The notes under the pieces were generated by a model. It was not told where the DNA came from. It did no database searches and worked only from the letters and a program-made list of their open reading frames with translations. A DNA stretch of 64,000 nucleotides from Ramlibacter monticola (lineage in GTDB: Bacteria; Pseudomonadota; Gammaproteobacteria; Burkholderiales; Burkholderiaceae_C), in contig NZ_JAEQNE010000003.1 of assembly GCF_016722785.1 (NCBI RefSeq), forward strand, positions 433,001 through 497,000, given 5' to 3'. A program made the translations under genes and the position numbers. Below, piece by piece: positions 1 to 8,890 of this stretch. Within the stretch, counting starts at the first letter, position 1; every line of letters starts with the position of its first letter.

Positions 1-1
1 C

Positions 2-319
2 TTCCTGACCAGCCCCGGCCTGCTGGCCGAGATGGAGCGCCACCTGGGTGACGGGCGCGTCCGCACGCTCAACCTGCTCGAGGCCCACTACATCGATGCC
101 ACCGGCGCGCTCATGCTGGCCCGCCTGCTGGACCGCCACCCGCGCCTGCAGGTCTGGGTCGCGCAGCAGTCGACCAGCGATCGCCTGAACCACGCAGGCG
201 TGCCCGCCGACCGGATCGCGCTGCTCGGCAACGGGGTCGTCCACCTGCCGGAAGTGTTCCGCCGGCTGTCCCTGCCCGCCCTTCCCGATCGGCTGCCGGC
301 GTACCGCGTAGCCATCTAG
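2..319 (+). CDS. STAS-domain protein C-terminus, probably SulP-type anion transporter (5' partial)
   Basis: The reading frame is open from the first base, so only the last 105 residues are present. The visible part begins with a Phe-Leu-x-Ser-Pro segment and has a hydrophobic strand followed by HYIDATGALMLARLL, which fits the conserved Ile-Asp-x-Thr/Ser-Gly turn of STAS domains. SulP anion transporters carry such a domain at their C-terminus, but a stand-alone anti-sigma-antagonist-like protein cannot be excluded because no membrane segments are in view. The identification is from pattern only. Confidence 0.6.
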   Translation, partial: FLTSPGLLAEMERHLGDGRVRTLNLLEAHYIDATGALMLARLLDRHPRLQVWVAQQSTSDRLNHAGVPADRIALLGNGVVHLPEVFRRLSLPALPDRLPAYRVAI

Positions 320-581
320 GGACGGTCCGAATTGGAAAAGCCGCGGTCGGCAATACGCAAATGTCGGCCGCGGCCCCGCGTGCGGGGAAATTCAAGCCAA
401 CCTTCTTGTGGCGCATTAATTCTTCGAGCCCCGGGTTCCACGAAAAGGGAAATTGAATTGGAATTGCCATATCCAATCCGGGAATATCCTTCGTGTTGTT
501 CGCGAAGTCGCCCGGACCGGTCCCGGACCTCTCCAAAGGGCGCGCAAAATGATGCCCGGCGCCACCCTTTGCAGAGTACCC

Positions 582-1124
582 ATGACGCAAATTCAGGAAT
601 CCCTCTTGCGGACATTGCAGGCCCGGTTCGATGCCAACCCGCATCGGCATCCCGGGATGCCATGGAATGAAGTCGCGACCCGGTTGCGCGGACGCTCGGC
701 GGCGCTGAAGTCGATCGCCGCGATGGAGGCCTCGCGCGGGGAGCCGGACGTGGTCGGCTTCGACGAAGCGAGTCGCCAATTCCTGTTCTGCGACTGCTCC
801 CGCGAAAGTCCTGCCGGACGCAGGAGTCTCTGCTACGACCGCGAAGCGCTGGACGCGCGCAAGGAGCAGAAGCCGGAGGGGAGTGCCATGGAGCGGGCGT
901 CGGCGATGGGCATCGAACTCCTCTCGGAGGCCGCGTACCGCCACCTCCAGCAACTGGATGAGTTCGACCTGAAGACCTCCAGTTGGATCCTCACGCCCCC
1001 GGACGTCCGCTCGCTGGGGGGCGCTCTGTTTTGCGACCGCCGTTACGGGAAGGTCTTCGTGTACCACAACGGAGCGCAGTCCTACTACGCCGCAAGGGGC
1101 TTCCGCGGCCTGTTGCGCCTCTGA
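582..1124 (+). CDS. DUF4256 family protein
   Basis: The 180-residue product matches the conserved body of DUF4256 proteins: a HRHPGMPW segment near the N-terminus, GEPDVVGFDE, FCDCSRESPAGRRSLCYDRE, GALFCDRRYGKVFVYHNGA and a C-terminal SYYAARGFRG. The family has no known reaction. The start at 582 gives the usual family length; the frame is open further upstream and an ATG pair at 549 preceded by AAAGGG is an alternative. The 262 bases before 582 hold no other gene and may contain the promoter. Confidence 0.8.
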   Translation: MTQIQESLLRTLQARFDANPHRHPGMPWNEVATRLRGRSAALKSIAAMEASRGEPDVVGFDEASRQFLFCDCSRESPAGRRSLCYDREALDARKEQKPEGSAMERASAMGIELLSEAAYRHLQQLDEFDLKTSSWILTPPDVRSLGGALFCDRRYGKVFVYHNGAQSYYAARGFRGLLRL

Positions 1125-1251
1125 ATTCCCGGGCGGCCGGTCGGCTTGGGAGCGCGCCGTCCGAGGCGCTACATTTCCGCTCAGGCAGCCAGGGTCAACG
1201 CGCCGGCCAACTGCGCGCGGGCCTCTTCGTGCAGCCTGGATGGAGGATCCC

Positions 1252-1719
1252 ATGCCCACGAACCATCACTCTCGACGCGCCATCGTGCTGTGGCTTGCAA
1301 CCCTGATCGGCACCGGGCCTGCATGGGCGGGCAAGCACGGCGGCGGCGAGGGGCACGGCAACAAGGGCAAGGGGCACTCCGGCGACAAGCACGACGGCCA
1401 CGAACCCGAGCAGGGCGCCTTCTTCACCGCCGGCAACCGCGATGCCGTCCACCACTACTACGCCTCGGCCAAGAAGTGCCCCCCGGGGCTGGCGAAGAAG
1501 AACAACGGTTGCATGCCGCCCGGCCAGGCGAAGAAGCAGTGGGCGGTCGGCCAGCCGCTGGCTTCGTCGGTGGTGGTGCACCCCGTGCCGCAGCAGATCG
1601 TCGTGGCCCTGCCGCCGGTGCCGGTCGGCCACAAGTACGTGCAGGTCGCAGGCGACATCTTGCTGGTCGCCGTGGGGTCCATGATGGTCGTCGACGGCAT
1701 CAACGGGCTGCTGCGCTGA
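1252..1719 (+). CDS. RcnB-like exported protein with His/Lys/Gly-rich segment
   Basis: The 155-residue protein has a cleavable signal peptide ending near PAWA (about residue 24). A low-complexity segment rich in Gly, His and Lys follows, and then a C-terminal RcnB-like domain with KYVQVAGDILLVAVGSMMVVDGI-type ordering (a strand, then a hydrophobic helix). RcnB of E. coli is a periplasmic protein that affects nickel and cobalt balance. The His-rich stretch would suit metal binding, but no transporter gene is adjacent, so the role here is inference. GGAGG six bases upstream favours the ATG at 1252 over 1240. Confidence 0.7.
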   Translation: MPTNHHSRRAIVLWLATLIGTGPAWAGKHGGGEGHGNKGKGHSGDKHDGHEPEQGAFFTAGNRDAVHHYYASAKKCPPGLAKKNNGCMPPGQAKKQWAVGQPLASSVVVHPVPQQIVVALPPVPVGHKYVQVAGDILLVAVGSMMVVDGINGLLR

Positions 1720-1750
1720 TCCGTCGACCGCGGGCCATCCTGCGCAATCG

Positions 1751-3043
1751 CTAGAGCAGCCGCAGCCGAGCAGCTTGCTCCCGCAACTCGTCGCGGAAGT
1801 CCGGGTGGGCGATGGCGATGAGTGCGCGGGCGCGCTCATGCATCGTCATGCCGCGCAACTGGGCGACGCCGTACTCCGTCACGACGTAGTTGACGTCGTT
1901 CTTGCTGGTGGACACCAGGGTGCCCGGCTCCAGCGTGGGCACGATGCGCGAGATGCGCCCGTCCTTGGCGGTGGAGGGCACGACGATGAAGGACTTGCCG
2001 CCCGCGGAGCGGTTCGCGGCCCGCACGAAGTCCGTCTGCCCGCCGGTGCCGGAGTAGGGCACCGGGCCGAGCGACTCCGACCCGCACTGCCCGAACAGAT
2101 CGATCTGCAGCGTCGCGTTCACCGAGACGAGCTTGTCGTTGCGGGCCGCCAGCCAGGGATCGTTGGTGAAGTCCACCGGGTGCATCTCGAAGCCCGGGTT
2201 GCGGTGCATGTAGCGGTACAGCTTCGCCGAGCCCAGGGCGAAGGTGGCGATGGACTTCCCGGGCAGGTAGCTCTTGGACCGGTTCGTCACCGCGCCGCAT
2301 TCGATCAGCGACAGCAGGCCGTCGCCCATCATCTCGGTGTGCACACCCAGCTCGCGCTTGTGCTTCAGCTGCATGACCACGGCGTCGGGAATGCCGCCGT
2401 AGCCGATCTGCAGCGTCGAGCCGTCCTCGATCATGTCGGCGACGTAGCGGCCGATGGCCTCCTGCACCGGGCCGATGGTGGGCAGGCCCACCTCCGCCAG
2501 CGGCGTCTCACTCTCGACCAGGGCGGCCACCTGCGAGACGTGCACGTGGCAGTTGCCATGGGCGAACGGAACGTTGGGATTCACCTCCAGCACGATGGCC
2601 CGCGCCCGCTCCACGGCGGCCATGGTGTAGTCGGTGCCGAGGCTGAGCGAGAAGTAGCTGTGCTCGTCCATCGGTGAGGCCAGGCTGAACACCACGTCGG
2701 CCGGCGTCAGGCCGCGGCGGATCAGCTCCGGCAGCTCCGAGAAGTTGCTGCCCAGCGTTTCGATCCAGCCCTGCTGGCCGCCGGCCCGCGACGCACCGCC
2801 CAGGAAGTAGGCCATGTGCCGCACGTTGTCCACCGTCTCCGGGTCGAAGTAGCCGTAGCGCCCGATCGGCAGGATCTGCGCGACGCGCACGCCGTGGAAC
2901 TCGCGCCGCCGCTGCGACAGCGCCTGCAGCAGCGCAGGCGGCTCGCCCACGCCGGTCGGGACGACGATGACGTCGCCATCCCGCACTTCGTTCACGGCGT
3001 CGTGCGCCGAGCGGCGCTTCTGGTTGTATTGCTCCTTCGACAT
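1751..3043 (-). CDS. Acetyl-CoA hydrolase/transferase family protein (4-hydroxybutyrate CoA-transferase-like)
   Basis: The 430-residue length and layout fit the family I CoA-transferases that include 4-hydroxybutyrate CoA-transferase and acetyl-CoA hydrolase. Visible marks are IGYGGIPDAV and VHTEMMGDG, whose Glu (about residue 237) corresponds to the catalytic glutamate that forms the acyl-CoA thioester. The C-terminal part has FIVVPSTAKDGRISRIVP and TEYGVAQLRG, typical of the family. The enzyme would move CoA between acetyl-CoA and a short carboxylate in the cytoplasm; the acceptor cannot be read. AGGAGG upstream supports the ATG at 3043. It is divergent from the next gene and convergent with the RcnB-like gene. 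Confidence 0.88.
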   Translation of the reverse strand: MSKEQYNQKRRSAHDAVNEVRDGDVIVVPTGVGEPPALLQALSQRRREFHGVRVAQILPIGRYGYFDPETVDNVRHMAYFLGGASRAGGQQGWIETLGSNFSELPELIRRGLTPADVVFSLASPMDEHSYFSLSLGTDYTMAAVERARAIVLEVNPNVPFAHGNCHVHVSQVAALVESETPLAEVGLPTIGPVQEAIGRYVADMIEDGSTLQIGYGGIPDAVVMQLKHKRELGVHTEMMGDGLLSLIECGAVTNRSKSYLPGKSIATFALGSAKLYRYMHRNPGFEMHPVDFTNDPWLAARNDKLVSVNATLQIDLFGQCGSESLGPVPYSGTGGQTDFVRAANRSAGGKSFIVVPSTAKDGRISRIVPTLEPGTLVSTSKNDVNYVVTEYGVAQLRGMTMHERARALIAIAHPDFRDELREQAARLRLL

Positions 3044-3261
3044 GGGGACCTCCTGCTTCGCCTTTGCTTGCTGCCGGTGCCAGGCTTGCACCGGTCTCCA
3101 GACCGGCGAGATTCACATCATCGCCCGGATTCGTCGTTGATCTCGGTCAGGCGCCCGTGGCACTCCGCAGGGTGAGTCCGCGCGGCGCCGCAACGGCCGC
3201 TGGCGTCACCCTGCGGATTGGCCTACAGTGGCCCTCCGCTGCAACGTGAGGAACCGCCCAA

Positions 3262-3648
3262 ATGCCGATTCGTACTGCATCGTTGACCAAGCGAATTTCG
3301 GAGAACGGCCAGGCGCTGCATCGCGCCATGATGCGCCGGGAAACCGCCGGGGCGGACCAGCCGCCTTCGGAGACCGAACTGGCCCTGATCGAGGAGCGCA
3401 GGCAGCTGAAGGAGGAAAGGGAGAAGCGCCACGCGCAGGCGCTGCTGCCCAGGCCCAGCGCGCTCGAGCGGCTGGTGCGGACGCATCACGCCCAGGCCAA
3501 GGACAAGCCCAAGGCCAAGGACGACGCCCACGCCGCCAAGGAGACCAAGAAGCCCAAGGCACGCAGGACACGCGCCGAGAAGCATGCGGAGAAGGCCGCG
3601 GCGCTGGAGGCAGCGCGCAGGTCGCCGAAGAAGCCGCCGGCGAAGTGA
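3262..3648 (+). CDS. Hypothetical Lys/Ala/Arg-rich protein
   Basis: This 128-residue protein is very basic and strongly charged. A central helical stretch has alternating Glu/Arg (IEERRQLKEEREKR), and the C-terminal half is dominated by Ala, Lys and Arg like nucleic-acid-binding tails. There is no signal peptide or membrane segment. GAGGA about eleven bases upstream supports the start. No family was recognised. The 218-base gap to the divergent CoA-transferase gene should hold both promoters. Confidence 0.65.
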   Translation: MPIRTASLTKRISENGQALHRAMMRRETAGADQPPSETELALIEERRQLKEEREKRHAQALLPRPSALERLVRTHHAQAKDKPKAKDDAHAAKETKKPKARRTRAEKHAEKAAALEAARRSPKKPPAK

Positions 3649-3681
3649 GCCCGGCGTCCGCTCCTCGCGGGAGCGGGCTGC

Positions 3682-3966
3682 CTACTGACGTTCGTTCGCC
3701 CCTCCGAACCGGAGCGCTGCGCGCTCCTTCGCCTTGGCCGCCTCGGCCTCCCGCGTGCGCGGCTCGGCGCTGGTGACGAGCGAGCGTATGAGGACGCGTG
3801 CGGACGCGGCAATCTCCTGAACGGCCTGCTCGAAGGCGGCCTCGTTGGCCTTCGACGGTACGGTGAATCCGCTCAGCTTGCGCACGAACTGCAGAGAGGC
3901 GTCGCGGATTTCGAGTTCGGTTGCGGGCGGATCGAAGTTGAACAGCGTCCTGATGTTCCGGCACAT
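3682..3966 (-). CDS. DUF2277 family protein
   Basis: The protein is 94 residues and opens with MCRNIRTLFNFDPPATELEI, the family signature, followed by a helical QFVRKLSGF segment. DUF2277 proteins are small and cytoplasmic, of unknown function. The longer open frame upstream is not used: the ATG at 3966 is preceded by CGGAGG and gives the family's exact N-terminus. It lies convergent with the basic protein at 3262. Confidence 0.85.
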   Translation of the reverse strand: MCRNIRTLFNFDPPATELEIRDASLQFVRKLSGFTVPSKANEAAFEQAVQEIAASARVLIRSLVTSAEPRTREAEAAKAKERAALRFGGANERQ

Positions 3967-4052
3967 GGAGCCTCCGGCGAGGGATGACGCGCCCCGGGGC
4001 TGGGGGCCGCGCTTAAGATGCAGCGGCGGGCAACCCGCCAAGGAGCACTTCA

Positions 4053-4265
4053 ATGACCCTGGATGAATACAACACCTCCGTCAAGCAGATCCTGGAAGAG
4101 CAACAGAAAATCGCGCAGTCGACCGCACAGCTCGCCATGTCGGGTCAGGCCAGCCCCACGAACCCGCAGTTCGCACAGCTCATGTCGAGCCAGTGGGGGC
4201 TGATGCAGCAGATCGCCAAGCTCAACACGGAGTTGATGATGGGCGTCATGGCGCCGAAGAAATAA
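4053..4265 (+). CDS. Small hypothetical protein
   Basis: This 70-residue helical protein is rich in Gln and Met, with no membrane segment or known motif. AAGGAG seven bases before the ATG and a clean stop make it a credible gene. It is divergent from the DUF2277 gene with an 86-base gap. Function unknown. Confidence 0.65.
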   Translation: MTLDEYNTSVKQILEEQQKIAQSTAQLAMSGQASPTNPQFAQLMSSQWGLMQQIAKLNTELMMGVMAPKK

Positions 4266-4459
4266 GGAAAACGCATCCCGCGCCGCTTGCCACTTGGGGC
4301 GCGGGAGGCTGCAAGGGAAATCCCTAGGCGATCGCTGTCGATCCGGCAGGGATTCCTTCGTCGTCGGGAGAACGGGTCATGCGGCCCGCAGCCATGGTTG
4401 GGGTGTCGGGCGGCCCTCCACGGCCTTCCTGGATGGGCCCGCGACGAGTGGAGAAAGCA

Positions 4460-4939
4460 GTGGCCAGCAAGAACACGATTTGTCTCTGGTACGACCGCGA
4501 CGCGCTGGAGGCCGCGCGGTTCTATGCCGCGACGTTCCCGGACAGTTCCGTGGCCGCCGTGCATCGCGCGCCGGGAGACTATCCCTCCGGCAAGGAAGGC
4601 GACATCCTGACGGTCGAGTTCACCGTCATGGGCATTCCCTGCCTCGGCCTGAACGGCGGTGCGACCTTCAAGCACAGCGAGGCGTTCTCGTTCCAGGTGG
4701 CGACCGAGAACCAGGCCGAAACGGACCGCCTGTGGAACGCGATCGTCGGCAACGGCGGCCAGGAGAGCGCGTGCGGCTGGTGCAAGGACAAGTGGGGGCT
4801 GTCGTGGCAGATCACGCCGCGGGTGCTCATGGAAGCCATCGCCGACCCGGACCGCGCCGCCGCCAAGCGCGCGTTCGAGGCCATGATGGAGATGACCAAG
4901 ATCGACATCGCACGGATCGAGGCGGCGCGACGCGGCTGA
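4460..4939 (+). CDS. VOC family protein (PhnB / 3-demethylubiquinone-type fold)
   Basis: The 159-residue product starts with a beta strand and helix typical of VOC proteins (NTICLWYDRDALEAARFYA), followed by PDSSVAAVHR, LTVEFTVMG and a middle with FKHSEAFSFQV, WNAIVGNGGQESACGWCKDKWGLSWQ. These are marks of the PhnB-like branch. Members are of mixed or unknown function, so no reaction is assigned. I chose the GTG at 4460 because GGAGA lies just upstream and it gives the family's usual N-terminus; the frame is open back to an ATG at 4379. Confidence 0.8.
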   Translation: MASKNTICLWYDRDALEAARFYAATFPDSSVAAVHRAPGDYPSGKEGDILTVEFTVMGIPCLGLNGGATFKHSEAFSFQVATENQAETDRLWNAIVGNGGQESACGWCKDKWGLSWQITPRVLMEAIADPDRAAAKRAFEAMMEMTKIDIARIEAARRG

Positions 4940-4979
4940 GCGCCCGGCCGGCGCAAGACTTGCGGGAGAGCAGACAACG

Positions 4980-5384
4980 ATGCCGAATGCTTCGTCCACC
5001 AACGAGTACCTGCTGATCTCGCGAGGCCAGTGGGACGCCGGCAGGTCGCCGCAGGAAATCCAGGCCGCCATCGACGCCTTCTATGACTGGCACGCGAGGC
5101 TGGTCGCCGAAGGCCGCTTCAAGTCCGGCCAGCGGCTCGCGAAAGGGGCGAAGCTGGTCAGCCGGTCCGGCATCACGGACGGCCCGTTCACCGAAGCCAA
5201 GGAGGTGATCGGCGGCTACTGGTTCATCCTGGCCGGCAGCCTGGAGGAAGCCGCCCGCATCGCCGCCGACAATCCCTGCCTCGCCTGTGGCCTGCTGTCC
5301 GAGATCCGCCCCATCGAGCCGGAACGGGCCAGCGCCTATCGCGAGGGCAACGAGACGCCCGGGAGCGGCGCGGCGGGCGCCTGA
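4980..5384 (+). CDS. YciI family protein (DGPF domain)
   Basis: The protein is 134 residues and contains the ITDGPFTEAKEVIGGYWFI core, the DGPF motif of the YciI-like family, plus the family's terminal helix with Glu/Ala repeats. The fold is a ferredoxin-like alpha/beta barrel, with unknown substrates. GGGAGAG precedes the ATG. It follows the VOC gene by 40 bases and precedes the serine hydrolase by 22 bases, so the three may be one transcript; VOC and YciI genes commonly sit together in proteobacteria. Confidence 0.85.
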   Translation: MPNASSTNEYLLISRGQWDAGRSPQEIQAAIDAFYDWHARLVAEGRFKSGQRLAKGAKLVSRSGITDGPFTEAKEVIGGYWFILAGSLEEAARIAADNPCLACGLLSEIRPIEPERASAYREGNETPGSGAAGA

Positions 5385-5406
5385 TGCGCGCAAGAAAGGC
5401 CCTTCA

Positions 5407-6432
5407 GTGACCCACCGTCCCGTCTGTGTCGAACGACGCGCATTCACGTTGGCGCTGGGCTGTGTCGCCGCCGGAAGCTGGCCGCGAAGCGCGCAGGCGC
5501 AGGGCCGCGCGGCAACGTCCGAGCAACGGGCCGCCGACGCGGAGGCCTTCGAGGGCGTCCGGCAGCGGCTCCAGGAGCGCTGGACGGATGTGGAGAGCGT
5601 TGCCGTCACCCTGCAAGGGCGCACGGCGTTCGAGTTCTACCGCGATGCCGCGCCGGACAGGCCGCGCAACGTGCAGTCGGTGGAGAAGAGTGCGCTGTCG
5701 GCGCTGGTGGGGGTCGCCCTCGCGCAAGGCGCCATCGCCAGCGTGGACCAGCCCGTGCTGGCGCTGGTGCCCGAATGGGCCGCCCTCAACGACGACCCGC
5801 GCACCCGGGCGATCACCTTGCGGCACCTGTTGACGATGAGCGCCGGATTCGACTTGGGATCGGCCACGTCCACGACGGGCAGGCTGCCGCCGGCGCAAGG
5901 GTGGGCGCGTCCGCTGGCGGCGGCGCCGGGCGAGCGGTTCGCGTACGACAACGCAGTGGTCCGCCTGCTTGCCGCTCTCGTCGAACGGGTCGCCGGCTTG
6001 CCCCTGGCGGACTACGCGCGGCGGCAATTGGTGCAACCGCTCGGAATGGCGGAGCCCGAGTACCGGGAACTGCTGCACCTGCGGACGCAGGACATGGCGA
6101 GGTTGGGGCAGCTGTTCCTGCAACAGGGCCGATGGGGCGAGCGCCAGCTCCTGCCGCGCGACTACGTGGCCGAGGCCACCCGGCCCCAGAACAGTGGCGG
6201 GCCGCCCGTCGCCATGCCCTACGGCTTCCTGTGGTGGATCCTGCCGAACGAGGCCCCCCGCCGCACGTTCATGGCCAGCGGATATGGAGGGCAGATGATC
6301 TGGGTCCATCCGCCGCTGGACCTGGTCGTCGCGGCGACTTCGGTCGTCTCGGCCGACAGCCAGCGCCGGGGGCATGCGGTGGAAATGCTGCGGAACGGGC
6401 TGGTCGCGGCGGCGCAGGGGCGGTATCGGTAG
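5407..6432 (+). CDS. Exported serine hydrolase, beta-lactamase class C / penicillin-binding fold
   Basis: The 341-residue product has an N-terminal ERRAFTLALG segment with paired arginines and a hydrophobic core ending near AQAQ, which suggests export, possibly by Tat. The SxxK motif is SVEKS, the Tyr-x-Asn motif is YDN, and the third motif is replaced by GYGGQ as in many esterase-like members. The family covers beta-lactamases, DD-peptidases and esterases, and the substrate cannot be read. The GTG at 5407 with AAAGG upstream is chosen because earlier codons in the frame overlap the YciI gene. Confidence 0.8.
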   Translation: MTHRPVCVERRAFTLALGCVAAGSWPRSAQAQGRAATSEQRAADAEAFEGVRQRLQERWTDVESVAVTLQGRTAFEFYRDAAPDRPRNVQSVEKSALSALVGVALAQGAIASVDQPVLALVPEWAALNDDPRTRAITLRHLLTMSAGFDLGSATSTTGRLPPAQGWARPLAAAPGERFAYDNAVVRLLAALVERVAGLPLADYARRQLVQPLGMAEPEYRELLHLRTQDMARLGQLFLQQGRWGERQLLPRDYVAEATRPQNSGGPPVAMPYGFLWWILPNEAPRRTFMASGYGGQMIWVHPPLDLVVAATSVVSADSQRRGHAVEMLRNGLVAAAQGRYR

Positions 6433-6450
6433 CCGTTTCCACGTCCGGGG

Positions 6451-6463
6451 ATTCCGCCGGAAT
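6451..6463. promoter_or_regulatory. Palindrome upstream of the aldehyde oxidoreductase operon
   Basis: ATTCCG and CGGAAT form a perfect inverted repeat around one base, 78 bases before the first operon gene. It is a candidate operator; no regulator gene is adjacent. Confidence 0.35.
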
Positions 6464-6472
6464 GTCGCACTA

Positions 6473-6482
6473 GGGTTTTCCC
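6473..6482. promoter_or_regulatory. GGGTTTTCCC element upstream of aorA
   Basis: GGGTTTTCCC, flanked by A and T so that the arms are AGGG/CCCT, lies 58 bases before the aorA start. The same ten bases occur upstream of metN (55109-55118), and GGGTTTACCC occurs upstream of the enolase-superfamily operon (61972-61981). The role is unknown. Confidence 0.35.
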
Positions 6483-6540
6483 TTATGAAGCGCGAGCCAT
6501 ACGGTTCTAAGAATGGCCGGCGAACTTTTGGGGGACTCCC

Positions 6541-7017
6541 ATGCGAAAGATGCTGCATCTGAACGCCGACAAGTGCACTGGCTGCCTGCAGTGCGAAATG
6601 GCGTGCTCGTTCGAACACCACGGCGTCTTCGCGCCCGCGAAATCGCGCATCAAGGTGTTCGACTTCCACGAGACCGGCAGGAAGGTCCCGTACACCTGCA
6701 CGCAGTGCGACGAGGCGTGGTGCCTGCATGCGTGCCCCGTCGAGGCGATCACGCTCAGCCAGCTGACCGGCGCCAAGGTCGTGAATTCGGCGACGTGCGT
6801 CGGCTGCAAGGTCTGCACCGTCGCGTGCCCCTTCGGCACGATCAACTACGTCCAGGAAACCGGCAAGGTGCAGAAGTGCGACCTCTGCGGCGGCGACCCG
6901 AAATGCGCGGAGGCGTGCCCCACCGGCGCGATCACCTTCATCGACGCGAACTGGACCGGCCTCGAGCGCATGCGCCAGTGGGCCGAGAAGGTCGGCAATC
7001 AACCCGCAGCAGCCTGA
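6541..7017 (+). CDS. aorA: Four-cluster ferredoxin subunit of tungsten-type aldehyde oxidoreductase
   Basis: The protein is 158 residues with sixteen cysteines in four groups: CTGCLQCEMAC, CTQCDEAWCLHACP, CVGCKVCTVACP and CDLCGGDPKCAEACP. This is the pattern of HycB/DmsB-like proteins with four [4Fe-4S] clusters. Followed at once by an aldehyde ferredoxin oxidoreductase and an FAD/NAD subunit, it matches AorA of the tungsten enzyme AorABC known from Aromatoleum. It would carry electrons between the tungsten subunit and the flavin subunit in the cytoplasm. GGGGGA precedes the ATG, and only 13 bases separate it from aorB. Confidence 0.88.
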   Translation: MRKMLHLNADKCTGCLQCEMACSFEHHGVFAPAKSRIKVFDFHETGRKVPYTCTQCDEAWCLHACPVEAITLSQLTGAKVVNSATCVGCKVCTVACPFGTINYVQETGKVQKCDLCGGDPKCAEACPTGAITFIDANWTGLERMRQWAEKVGNQPAAA

Positions 7018-7030
7018 AGGGGGAACGATC

Positions 7031-8881
7031 ATGTCCTGGGCCGGAAGAATCCTTCGCGTGGACCTCGCCAATGGCAAGGTGAAGTCCGAACCCCTCAACA
7101 TGGATTGGGCGCGCACGTACGTCGGTTCGCGCGGGCTCGCCACCAAGTACCTGGTCTCGGAGATCGACCCGAAGGTCGATCCCCTGTCGCCGGAGAACAA
7201 GCTGATCTGGGCGACGGGCCCGCTCACCGGGACGATGGCGTCGACCGGGGGCCGCTACACGGTCGTCACGAAGGGGCCGCTCACCGGCGCCATCGCCTGC
7301 TCCAATTCCGGCGGCTACTTCGGCGCGGAGCTCAAGTTCGCCGGCTGGGACATGGTCATCTTCGAGGGCCGCTCACCCAAGCCGGTGTACCTGTACATCA
7401 ACGACGACGTCGCCGAGCTGCGTGACGCCTCGCACCTGTGGGGCAAGTCGGTCTGGGAAACCGAGGAGACCCTGCGCAAGCAGCTGCAGGATCCGCAGAC
7501 CCGCGTGTCGTGCATCGGCGTGGCAGGCGAGAACCGGGTGCTCTTCGCCTCGATCGTCAACGACATGCACCGGGCCGCGGGCCGGTCCGGCGTCGGCGCG
7601 GTGGCGGGCAGCAAGAACCTCAAGGCGATCGCCGTGCGCGGCACGAAGGGCGTCGGCGCGGGCATCAAGGATCCCGCGCGCTTCATGCAGGTGGTGAAGG
7701 AGAAGAAGCAGATCCTGAAGGACAACGCGGTCACCGGCCAGGGCCTGCCCACCTACGGCACGCAGGTCCTGATGAACGTGATCAACGAGGTCGGTGCGCT
7801 GCCCACGCGCAACCACCAGGACAGCCAGTTCGAAGGCGCGAAGGACATCTCCGCCGAGGCGATGGCCACGCCGCGCAAGACCGACGGCAAGAAGCACCTG
7901 GTGAACAACCAGGCCTGCTTCGGCTGCACGATCGCCTGCGGCCGCGTCAGCAAGCTGGACGCCACGCACTTCACGGTGAAGAACAAGCCCGAGTACTGGG
8001 GCGCTTCCGGCGGCCTCGAATACGAGGCGGCATGGTCGCTCGGCGCCTCCAATGGCGTGAACGACCTCGAGGCGCTGCAGTACGCGAACATGCTGTGCAA
8101 CGAGCAGGGCATGGACCCGATCTCCTTCGGCGCCACCGTCTCCGCCGTGATGGAGCTGTACGAGATGGGCGTGCTCACGAAGGAGCAGGTCGGCATCGAG
8201 GCGCCCTTCGGTTCCGCGCAGGCGCTGGTGTTCCTGGCCGAAGCGACGGCCCGGGGTGAAGGCTTCGGCAAGGAGCTGGGGCAGGGCTCGAAGCGCCTGT
8301 GCACCCGGTACGGCCATCCGGAACTGTCGATGTCGGTGAAGGGCCAGGAATTCCCGGCCTACGACGGCCGCGGCATCCAGGGCATCGGACTCGGGTACGC
8401 GACGAGCAATCGCGGCGCCTGCCACCTGCGCGGCTACACGGTCGCATCGGAAGTGCTCGGCATCCCCGTGAAGACCGATCCGCTCGTGAGCGAGGGCAAG
8501 CCGGAGCTGGTGAAGGCCTTCCAGGATGCGACGGCCGCCTTCGATGCGTCGGGCCTGTGCGTCTTCACCACCTTCGCCTGGGGACTCGCGGACCTCGCGC
8601 CGCAACTGGCCGCCGCTTGCGGTGACGAGTTCACCACCGAGGAGCTGGAGAAGATCGGCGAGCGCATCTGGAACATGGAGCGCGACTTCAACAACAGGGC
8701 CGGCCTCACGGCCGCCGACGACCAGTTGCCGAAGCGCCTGCTGGAAGAGGCCGTGAAGACCGGCCCGGCGAAGGGGAAGGTCAACGAGCTCGGGACGATG
8801 CTGCCGCGCTACTACGAGGTCCGCGGCTGGAATCCCGACGGCACGCTGAAGCCCGAGACCCGCGAGCGCCTCGGGCTGTAA
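7031..8881 (+). CDS. aorB: Aldehyde ferredoxin oxidoreductase catalytic subunit (tungsten/molybdenum bis-pterin)
   Basis: The 616-residue length fits the AOR family. Three cluster cysteines are in CFGCTIAC (about residues 296, 299 and 303), and the fourth is in DASGLC (about residue 510). This is the C-x2-C-x3-C plus DxxGLC arrangement of AOR proteins. The N-terminal region has the expected GRILRVDL and TGPLTGTMASTGGRYTV segments of the pterin-binding domain. It would oxidise aldehydes to carboxylic acids, or run in reverse, using a tungsten bis-metallopterin. It is the core of an apparent operon with aorA and aorC. The substrate range and the metal cannot be read from sequence. Confidence 0.92.
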   Translation: MSWAGRILRVDLANGKVKSEPLNMDWARTYVGSRGLATKYLVSEIDPKVDPLSPENKLIWATGPLTGTMASTGGRYTVVTKGPLTGAIACSNSGGYFGAELKFAGWDMVIFEGRSPKPVYLYINDDVAELRDASHLWGKSVWETEETLRKQLQDPQTRVSCIGVAGENRVLFASIVNDMHRAAGRSGVGAVAGSKNLKAIAVRGTKGVGAGIKDPARFMQVVKEKKQILKDNAVTGQGLPTYGTQVLMNVINEVGALPTRNHQDSQFEGAKDISAEAMATPRKTDGKKHLVNNQACFGCTIACGRVSKLDATHFTVKNKPEYWGASGGLEYEAAWSLGASNGVNDLEALQYANMLCNEQGMDPISFGATVSAVMELYEMGVLTKEQVGIEAPFGSAQALVFLAEATARGEGFGKELGQGSKRLCTRYGHPELSMSVKGQEFPAYDGRGIQGIGLGYATSNRGACHLRGYTVASEVLGIPVKTDPLVSEGKPELVKAFQDATAAFDASGLCVFTTFAWGLADLAPQLAAACGDEFTTEELEKIGERIWNMERDFNNRAGLTAADDQLPKRLLEEAVKTGPAKGKVNELGTMLPRYYEVRGWNPDGTLKPETRERLGL

Positions 8882-8890
8882 GGGGGCGCC